Source: an uncultured Eubacteriales bacterium
Lineage (GTDB): Bacteria; Bacillota; Clostridia; Oscillospirales; CAG-382
DNA: 20,241 bases
Assembly (NCBI GenBank): GCA_900548115.1
Contig: URJL01000040.1
Coordinates: forward strand, 1 to 20,241
Direction: 5' to 3'
In this document: positions 15,461 through 20,241 of the stretch, one piece after another
Layout: each line of letters starts with the position of its first letter
Position numbering within the stretch: position 1 is the stretch's first letter
The notes under the pieces: model-generated
Database searches by the model: none
Seen by the model: only the letters and a program-made list of their open reading frames with translations
What the model was told of the DNA's origin: nothing
Made by a program: the position numbers and the translations under genes

Positions 15461-15485
15461 AAAACCCGACGGGGTCGATTTTGCA
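15458..15485 (+). other. Right recombination junction (attR)
   Basis: Element arm TGCAAAACCCG (15458-15468), shared core ACGGGG (15469-15474), chromosomal arm TCGATTTTGCA (15475-15485). The chromosomal arm matches the element arm at 8 of 11 positions in inverted orientation. The likely crossover dinucleotide is GG at 15471-15472. Confidence 0.85.
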
Positions 15486-15617
15486 CAGGCGGAAAAACTC
15501 GGACTCAAGGCTATACTCGGCTCGGCGCTTCCGGGAAAATTTTTCCCGGAATCCGCAGGGAAAATTCTTTTTGAAACCGTATGCGACATGCTGCGAGAGA
15601 GGGGGTATCTTGTATGA
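15469..15617 (+). CDS. dpaA: Dipicolinate synthase subunit A, 3' part
   Basis: The missing C terminus of DpaA. Read in the frame GGG GTC GAT TTT it gives GVDFAQAEKLGLKAILGSAL followed by PGKFFPESAGKILFETV and a stop (TGA, 15615-15617). The pattern VDF-x(3)-EKLGLK-x(6)-LPGK-x(4)-AGKI is the conserved end of DpaA. There is no start codon or ribosome site, so it is not a gene by itself. After excision it follows codon 242 of the left part in frame. The stop overlaps the dpaB start by four bases (ATGA), the normal dpaAB operon arrangement. Confidence 0.92.
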
Positions 15618-16174
15618 TCGGCTTCTGCATGACGGGATCGTTTTGTTCTTTTGAAAAATCGATCTCGGTTTTGAAACTACTGACGGTACAATATGAGGTT
15701 TTGCCCGTCATGTCCTTCAACGCCTATCGTCTTGACAACAAATTCGGTCTTGCCGCCGATTTTCGGCGGCGTGTGGAAGATCTTTGCGGGAAGCCTATCG
15801 TACACACGATCCCCGACGCCGAACCGATCGGACCGAAAATAAAGCTCGACTGTCTGGTCGTCTGCCCCTGCACGGGCAACACGATGTCGAAAATCGCCTG
15901 CGGCATTTGCGATACGCCCGCTACCATGGCGATCAAGGCACAGCTTCGCAACGAGCGTCCCGTTCTGCTTGCCCTTGCGACAAACGACGGGCTTTCGGGC
16001 TGTGCTCCGACCATCGGAAAGCTTTTACAGAGAAAAAACATATATTTTGTTCCCTACGCCGAGGACGCGCCGTTTAAAAAGCCGCGTTCCCTGGTCTGCG
16101 AATTTGAAAAAGTGCCGGAGGCGCTTCTCGACGCATTGAACGGAGTCCAGACGCAGCCGATCTTGGCGACGTAG
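15614..16174 (+). CDS. dpaB: Dipicolinate synthase subunit B
   Basis: Flavoprotein-like subunit of dipicolinate synthase, also called SpoVFB, partner of DpaA. Its 186 residues show the family-typical MTGSFCSF near the N terminus (6-13), LVVCPCTGNTMSKIACGI (81-98, nucleotide-binding) and PVLLALATNDGLSG. The ATG at 15614 overlaps the dpaA stop and has AGGGGG eight bases upstream; the frame opens at 15581 but that part belongs to dpaA. With dpaA interrupted, its normal transcript from upstream of dpaA is cut off from it: GH39 transcription ends at the two-way terminator, and no promoter was seen directly before dpaB. Excision would therefore repair both the DpaA protein and dpaB transcription. 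Confidence 0.95.
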   Translation: MIGFCMTGSFCSFEKSISVLKLLTVQYEVLPVMSFNAYRLDNKFGLAADFRRRVEDLCGKPIVHTIPDAEPIGPKIKLDCLVVCPCTGNTMSKIACGICDTPATMAIKAQLRNERPVLLALATNDGLSGCAPTIGKLLQRKNIYFVPYAEDAPFKKPRSLVCEFEKVPEALLDALNGVQTQPILAT

Positions 16175-16183
16175 AGCATATAA

Positions 16184-16220
16184 AACGCCGTCGGCTATTT
16201 ACCGACGGCGTTCCGTTTTT
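16184..16220. terminator. Bidirectional terminator between dpaB and putP
   Basis: Stem AACGCCGTCGG/CCGACGGCGTT (16184-16194, 16202-16212) with a seven-base loop, followed on the plus strand by CCGTTTTT. On the minus strand it is followed by TTTTATA and can also end putP. The dpaAB operon therefore carries no further genes here. Confidence 0.9.
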
Positions 16221-16221
16221 C

Positions 16222-17790
16222 TTATTCGCCCGTGTAGCGCTTTGCTGTGTCAAACTCGTTCAGAACCTCTTGAGAAGGTGCTGCGGTAAGCAGCGAGACG
16301 GTCACGATAAACACACACGAAATGAGGAAGGCGGGGAGAAGCTCGTAAATTCCGAGCACACCGCCGAGAGGCTTCAGAAGAAGCTTCCAGATAAAGACGG
16401 AGGCGCCGCCCGAAATCATACCGGCGATCGCGCCCGCACGGGTGGTGCGCTTCCAGAAAAGCGAGAAGAGCATGATCGGACCGAAGGTCGCGCCGAAGCC
16501 CGCCCACGCGAACGATACGATGGTGAAAATAACGCTGTTTTCGTTCCATGCGATACCCATGCCAACGAGCGCGATGAGCAGAAGAACGATACGCGAAACG
16601 TGCATTACCTGCTTATCATCGGCATCCTTCTTGATAATGCCCTCAAACAGGTTCTTCGATACGGCGGAAGCTGCGATGAGAAGATAGGAGTCGGACGAGC
16701 TGATGGTCGCAGCCAAAATGCCCGCCGAGATAATGCCCGCCAGAACGGGGTGGAACAGAAGCGTTGCAAGCTGTGCGAACACATTCTCCGCGCCGCTCGC
16801 CGAAGCAAGTGCGGGTTCGACCGGCAGAAGCTTGCGTCCCAAAACGCCGATAAACACGGCAGCCGTAAGCGAGATCAGCACCCAAACGGTCGCGATGCGG
16901 CGCGAACGGGTAAGCTCGGAGCGCTTGCGGATCGCCATGAAGCGCAAAAGAACCTGCGGCATTCCGAAATAGCCGAAACCCCACGAAAGCGCGGAAAGAA
17001 TCGTAAGAAAGCCGTAGGAGGTCGCGTCGCCGAAGAGCGGAACGCCGCCCGACGCCTGCTGAATGCCGTTTGCGTCGGTGACGGGAGAAGCCTGACTTGT
17101 CAGCGACAAAAGACCGGGGATCGAGCGCGCGTTTTCCAAAACCGCATCAATACCGCCCGCACGGACAACGCCGCAGACCAGGACGCCGACAAGCGCCACG
17201 ATCATGACAATCGCCTGCATAAAGTCGGACGCGCTCTCGGCGAGGAAGCCGCCGAGAATCGTATAAATCAGAACGAAAACGGCTCCGACGATCAGCATGG
17301 AGTGATACGAAAAGCCGAAAAGGTTGGAGAAAAGCTTGCCGCAGGTCACAAAGCAGCTTGCCGCATACACGGTAAAGAAGATCAGAATAAAGGTTGCGGA
17401 GATCGCCAAAATGACCTTTTTCTTTTCATGAAAGCGGTTGCTCAAAAAGTCGGGGACGGTAATGGCGTCGCCCGATACGGTCGAATACGCGCGGAGGCGT
17501 TTCGAAACGATGAGCCAGTTTACGTAGGTGCCGAGCGCAAGACCGATCGCCGTCCACGCCGCGTCGGCGATGCCGCACCAATAAGCAACGCCCGGAAGAC
17601 CCATCAGAAGCCAGCCGCTCATGTCGGAGGCTTCCGCGCTCATTGCCGCTACCCACGGGCCGAGCGAACGTCCGCCCAAAAAATAATTCTCGGAATTTAC
17701 CTGCGACTTTTTGGCGAAAAACAAGCCGATCAGAATTACGATCAGCATATAGCCCGCCATAGCCAACAGAATCTGTACTGTTGCGTCCAT
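16222..17790 (-). CDS. putP: Sodium/proline symporter, PutP type
   Basis: A 522-residue polytopic SSF-family transporter that imports proline with sodium. PutP-like marks: YFLGGRSLGPWVAAMSAEAS followed by DMSGWLLMGLPG in the first helices, LGGFLAESASDFMQAIVM, FGYFGMPQVLLRFMAIR, and AATISSSDSYLLIAAS for the sodium site. It is clearly closer to PutP than is the symporter inside the dpaA element. The start at 17790 has AGGA about nine bases upstream and an extended -10 promoter. It may serve nutrition or osmoprotection, alongside the proBAC synthesis operon about 10 kb away. Proline as substrate is inferred from the family. Confidence 0.9.
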   Translation of the reverse strand: MDATVQILLAMAGYMLIVILIGLFFAKKSQVNSENYFLGGRSLGPWVAAMSAEASDMSGWLLMGLPGVAYWCGIADAAWTAIGLALGTYVNWLIVSKRLRAYSTVSGDAITVPDFLSNRFHEKKKVILAISATFILIFFTVYAASCFVTCGKLFSNLFGFSYHSMLIVGAVFVLIYTILGGFLAESASDFMQAIVMIVALVGVLVCGVVRAGGIDAVLENARSIPGLLSLTSQASPVTDANGIQQASGGVPLFGDATSYGFLTILSALSWGFGYFGMPQVLLRFMAIRKRSELTRSRRIATVWVLISLTAAVFIGVLGRKLLPVEPALASASGAENVFAQLATLLFHPVLAGIISAGILAATISSSDSYLLIAASAVSKNLFEGIIKKDADDKQVMHVSRIVLLLIALVGMGIAWNENSVIFTIVSFAWAGFGATFGPIMLFSLFWKRTTRAGAIAGMISGGASVFIWKLLLKPLGGVLGIYELLPAFLISCVFIVTVSLLTAAPSQEVLNEFDTAKRYTGE

Positions 17791-17838
17791 AAAGAACCGT
17801 CCTTTTCCCGGATGTACCGTAAAAATTATTTAAAAAAC

Positions 17839-17844
17839 ATTATA
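17839..17844 (-). promoter_or_regulatory. Extended -10 promoter of putP
   Basis: Perfect TATAAT preceded by TGG on the minus strand, about 50 bases before the start codon. No good -35 hexamer is seen at 16-18 bases, which is common for extended -10 promoters. The stretch upstream, to about 17900, is very AT-rich. Confidence 0.65.
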
Positions 17845-18014
17845 CCACAATCATGTAAAGTTTGGTAAATAAAATGTAAATTATGGAAATATTTTGTCCG
17901 ATACGGTGAAAAGACTCGGGGTGAACGCGCCAATCATTTCGTCATCTTGCACAAAATTCGAGCTGCGTTTTTTACGCACCGATTGCCTGATGACAGCATA
18001 TTCCCGCAGGGATG

Positions 18015-18059
18015 CAAAGAATTGACACTTTCGGGTCACTTATTTTCAAAGAATTGACA
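18015..18059 (+). repeat. Two direct copies of a 13-base repeat containing TTGACA
   Basis: CAAAGAATTGACA occurs at 18015-18027 and 18047-18059, 32 bases apart (about three helical turns). The second copy supplies the -35 of the promoter below. It may be an operator pair or a small duplication. The rest of 17900-18060 shows nothing I can name. Confidence 0.5.
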
Positions 18060-18083
18060 GAGGTTGGGGAGATACGTTACAAT
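18054..18083 (+). promoter_or_regulatory. Promoter-like sequence before the repeat-protein fragment
   Basis: TTGACA (18054-18059), 18-base spacer, TACAAT (18078-18083). It is directly followed by coding-like sequence with no ribosome site or signal peptide, as if a deletion had joined a promoter to the middle of a gene. Confidence 0.5.
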
Positions 18084-18987
18084 ATTATTAACAAGAAGTG
18101 CCGCCGTCAGCAAACCCGAAACGCTTTATTCCGTAACGCTAAAAAACAGAGACGATGTTTTCCTTTCCGATTCCTTTTACGGACTGTATACCCTACCCGA
18201 AGCACCTGAGAGCGAGGGCTTTTTCGAGGGCTGGCGGGATGCGGGAAGCGGACTTTTGTATACGGCGGGCGCACAGGCGCTCATCAAGGAGGATCGCGTC
18301 TTTATCGCCTCCTTCCGCACTCTTGCCGATGCATCGGAGAGTTATAATCTCGATGACTTTCTTCCGACCGTAAACGGTGCGCTTTGCGGATTTTCCGAGC
18401 GGAGCTACGACGAAGCGGCGGCGACCGAATCGGCACGCGTGGTCGAGAAGGACGGCGACGGAAACGTGACAAAAGTCCGCTATGCCTTTTCTTTGAAAAA
18501 CGGCATCAAAAAAGACGGCGTGCCCACCCTTTCGCTCACCTGCGACGAATACCTTGTCACAGGATGGCAAAACAGCGGTATTTCGCTTCCTTCGCCGCGC
18601 CGAACCTTTGCACGGACGCGCTATGTAACCATTCCTTATTTCTACTCCCCTGTCGATGCGGGCAAGAGCAGTACGGGACGGAATTTTACGCTGATCGTTT
18701 CGTCGGGCGGCAAGAATTATTACGCCAATTCGCTCGAGCCGATCAAAGCCGACGTATGGGATGAAGCGGTCTTCGACCTGACCGATCTTCACGAGAACGC
18801 AGGCTCGAATCTTGCGGTGAACGAAGATCCCGACACCCTCACGGAGGAAAAAAACGTTTTCTCACCGAAAATATTCTCGAGAAAGCACGATAAAACAGAA
18901 CGAAACTGCCCGAGCGAATCGCTCGGGCAGTTTGCATTTTGTCTTTTAATTTATCTTATTTCTCCGCCGCCTCGACCTGCTTTGTAA
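18064..18987 (+). pseudogene. C-terminal fragment of an exported repeat protein, frameshifted
   Basis: The open frame opens just after a stop at 18055, has no credible start (only TTG at 18064, inside the promoter spacer), no ribosome site and no signal peptide. Residues around LPEAPESEGFFEGWRDAGSG then LLYTAGAQ resemble the InlB/Listeria-Bacteroides beta-repeat (P-E-x-x-G-F-x-G-W...LYTAG), common in Clostridia surface proteins. The rest is not recognised. Near the end is an A7 run (18848-18854). In the present frame translation passes through the terminator hairpin to 18987. One more A would switch to a frame reading RFLTENILEKAR and stopping at 18893, ten bases before the terminator. The gene is therefore probably a 5'-deleted remnant with a frameshift, though a sequencing error in the A run is possible. 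Confidence 0.6.
18903..18940. terminator. Bidirectional terminator between the repeat-protein fragment and the LOG gene
   Basis: AAACTGCCCGAGC (18903-18915) pairs with GCTCGGGCAGTTT (18921-18933), loop GAATC, followed by GCATTTTG on the plus strand and T-rich sequence on the minus strand. Confidence 0.85.
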
Positions 18988-19510
18988 GGGCGTCCAGAAG
19001 CGTTTCGGAGTCGTCGGATACGGTGAGAAGATCCATCACATCGGCGCGGATAAAGCCGTCCTGCGCCGCCTGGCGAAGGAGACTGAACATGCCGTCGTAA
19101 AAGCCGTTGATGTTGAAAATTCCGATCGGCTTATGATGACGGTCGAGACTGCGCAGCGTGAAGATTTCGAAAAATTCGTCCATCGTTCCGATCCCGCCGG
19201 GCGACACGATAAAGGCGTCGGACAGATCCTCCATGGTGCGCTTGCGGTCGCGCATGGTATCGGTATAGATCGTCTCGGTGCTTCCGTCGAACAAAATGCC
19301 GTCGACATTGAAAAAGCGCGGTACAACGGCGATCATTTTTCCGTTTCCGGCGCGCACGCCGCGCGCCGAGGCTCCCATCATGCCGCCCGCACCGCCGCCG
19401 AACACAAGTGTGATGCCGCGCGCCGCCATAGCGCGTCCGAGACGTTCGGTCTCTTCAATGTAAATCGGTTTTATGTCATTGGAGGCTGCTCCGTAAACAC
19501 ATATTTTCAT
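18956..19510 (-). CDS. LOG-family protein (nucleoside 5'-monophosphate phosphoribohydrolase)
   Basis: A 184-residue Rossmann-fold protein of the LOG family (TIGR00730), often misannotated as lysine decarboxylase. Family members release the base from nucleoside 5'-monophosphates; in bacteria the physiological substrate is usually unknown. Seen: VYGAAS at the N terminus, FGGGAGGMMG (37-46), TMRDRKRTM (85-93) and the signature PGGIGTMDE (104-112), which holds the catalytic Glu. The start at 19510 has AAAGGAG seven bases upstream. It is a single gene with a long leader of about 210 bases. Confidence 0.92.
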   Translation of the reverse strand: MKICVYGAASNDIKPIYIEETERLGRAMAARGITLVFGGGAGGMMGASARGVRAGNGKMIAVVPRFFNVDGILFDGSTETIYTDTMRDRKRTMEDLSDAFIVSPGGIGTMDEFFEIFTLRSLDRHHKPIGIFNINGFYDGMFSLLRQAAQDGFIRADVMDLLTVSDDSETLLDALTKQVEAAEK

Positions 19511-19632
19511 AACGATCTCCTTTCCGTTTTAAAAAATGAAAAAGCAAAAGCGAACAAAATGCTCCCCCGCTTATTATGTCTTGTCTGCGCGCGGATATCT
19601 ATTTTTATACTATGAAAAAATCCTGTTTTTGA

Positions 19633-19671
19633 GACAAAATTTTGCAAAAAGCCGATTTTGTCCGACTTTTT
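19633..19671 (-). other. Two mutually exclusive hairpins in the LOG gene leader
   Basis: On the minus strand, AAAAAGTCG (19663-19671) can pair with CGGCTTTTT (19646-19654) around the loop GACAAAAT, or that loop can pair with ATTTTGTC (19633-19640). The two folds exclude each other. Both are AT-rich and weak. Within the gene-free stretch 19511-19984 this is the only structured part between the promoter and the LOG start. Confidence 0.3.
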
Positions 19672-19728
19672 GTTCCGAACGCACCTCTTTTTCGTGTCCG
19701 TCTTCGGTTCGGTATCATTCGGTATTTT

Positions 19729-19757
19729 ATTGTATCACACCCATCCCGCTTTTTCAA
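19729..19757 (-). promoter_or_regulatory. Promoter of the LOG gene
   Basis: Minus strand: -35 TTGAAA (19752-19757), 17-base spacer, extended -10 TGATACAAT with TACAAT at 19729-19734. It gives a leader of about 210 bases. Confidence 0.65.
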
Positions 19758-19819
19758 CCGATTTTGCGTGAATTTCATGCACTTTTCACCCATTCTTCAC
19801 CGAAGCCCGCTTGAGCACC

Positions 19820-19853
19820 AAAAAAAGAAGAGCCCTCGCAAAGAGAACTCTTC
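19820..19853 (-). terminator. Intrinsic terminator of the zinc-ribbon gene
   Basis: Minus-strand stem GAAGAGTTCTC/GAGGGCTCTTC (19843-19853 with 19827-19837, two G-U pairs, five-base loop) followed by seven T's. It is about 130 bases after the stop codon; the gap between holds nothing I can name. Confidence 0.85.
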
Positions 19854-19984
19854 AAATAGCATCACAGATATCGGAACATACTCTAAAACAGCCTTGCTGT
19901 CCGATGTTTCACGACGTTAATGTCAAAAATAACGATGGAAAAAGTCGAAAACAAATTTCTGTCAAGTGTATGCGAACAACCAAA

Positions 19985-20241
19985 TTACTGCTGTTCAGCC
20001 TTCATAGCGGCGAAGCATTCGCTGCAATAAACGGGTCTGTCGTTGCTGGGCTGGAAAGGAACCTTTGCTTCCTTGCCGCAGTTTGCGCAGGTTGTGGTGA
20101 AAAGTTCTCTGGGTGCTCTGCCGGCGTTCTTCTTTGCAATGCGGCAAGCCTTGCATCTCTGCGGCTCGTTCTCGAAGCCCTTGGATGCGTAAAATTCCTG
20201 CTCGCCGGCTGTAAAAACAAATTCATTTCCACAGTCTTTGC
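19985..20241 (-). CDS. Double zinc-ribbon protein, 5' end cut by the window edge
   Basis: The last 85 codons of a small protein on the minus strand, with a stop at 19985-19987. Four cysteine pairs are visible: xKDC at the cut edge (the preceding codon ends in GC and is probably Cys), CKAC, CANC and CSEC, forming two zinc ribbons separated by about 30 residues. It matches the Clostridia zinc-ribbon proteins with the motif FTAGEQEFYASKGFENEPQR. Their function is unknown; nucleic-acid or protein binding is usual for such ribbons. Codon use is unlike the neighbours: Arg is mostly AGA, Lys mostly AAG, Gly mostly GGC, which suggests strong expression. At most a few N-terminal residues appear to be missing. 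Confidence 0.9.
   Translation of the reverse strand, partial: KDCGNEFVFTAGEQEFYASKGFENEPQRCKACRIAKKNAGRAPRELFTTTCANCGKEAKVPFQPSNDRPVYCSECFAAMKAEQQ

Larger units (their letters stand above)
11010..15468 (+). mobile_element. Skin-like 4459-bp intervening element inside dpaA
   Basis: The element lies between the two copies of ACGGGG (11010 and 15469) that split dpaA in frame. It carries a GH39-like hydrolase on the plus strand, then a symporter with T-box leader and a serine recombinase, both on the minus strand. The recombinase start codon is 60 bases from the right core, the usual place for such a gene. No phage structural, replication or transposase gene is present, and no small gene that looks like a directionality factor. 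Removal at the core restores dpaA, as the sigK 'skin' element of Bacillus and Clostridioides does for sigK. That it is excised in the mother cell is inferred. Confidence 0.9.

Noticed and set aside
15457..15654. 65-codon plus-strand frame over the right junction
   Set aside because: It is in the wrong frame; the dpaA C terminus in the neighbouring frame is the real coding sequence.
12506..17790. The two symporter genes as a duplication that might recombine and explain the dpaA insertion
   Set aside because: The proteins are only distantly related members of one family, and the junctions of the insertion are precise recombinase sites outside both genes.
16222..17868. 532-codon plus-strand frame opposite putP
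   Set aside because: It is antisense to a clear membrane transporter; the product is Asp/Asn/Arg-rich with no domain.
18956..19510. Lysine decarboxylase
   Set aside because: The PGGIGTMDE signature is that of the LOG phosphoribohydrolase family; there is no PLP-binding lysine motif.

Overview
The window looks like the chromosome of an endospore-forming member of the Clostridia (Bacillota) with roughly 50% GC. The evidence is both dipicolinate synthase genes (dpaA, dpaB), a tyrosine-type T-box leader, sigma-A promoters with good consensus, strong Shine-Dalgarno sites and intrinsic terminators. The species cannot be named from this alone.

Left part (1-9711), almost all minus strand: guaA; a membrane-anchored EpsC/CapD/WbpM-type nucleotide-sugar dehydratase; a complete proline operon proB-proA-proC with its own promoter and terminator; a secreted acidic lipoprotein of unknown function; and a trmL / LUD-domain (LutC-like) pair. 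Each unit has its own visible signals.

Centre (9851-16220): a small DUF6514-like gene is followed by dpaA, and dpaA is broken. Its first 242 codons (10289-11014) run into foreign sequence. Its last 47 codons are found about 4.46 kb downstream (15474-15617), in frame and overlapping dpaB by 4 bases. Between the halves lies a compact element (11010-15468, 4459 bp) that carries a GH39-like glycoside hydrolase, a sodium/solute symporter under a T-box leader with a UAC (Tyr) specifier, and a short serine recombinase next to its right end. The two junctions share the six-base core ACGGGG. Joining the element's own ends gives a perfectly symmetric site of 11 + 6 + 11 bases centred on GG. Joining the outer ends restores the conserved DpaA segment KPYGVDFA and a 289-residue protein. 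The recombinase gene is preceded by a good match to a sigma-E (early mother-cell) promoter. The simplest reading is a 'skin'-like element that is excised from the mother-cell chromosome during sporulation, so that dipicolinic acid can be made only after excision.

Right part (16222-20241): a PutP-type sodium/proline symporter, a damaged fragment of an exported repeat protein with a probable frameshift in an A7 run, a LOG-family nucleotide hydrolase with a long leader, and the 3' part of a highly expressed-looking double zinc-ribbon protein cut by the window edge. No tRNA, rRNA, CRISPR array or insertion sequence was seen.
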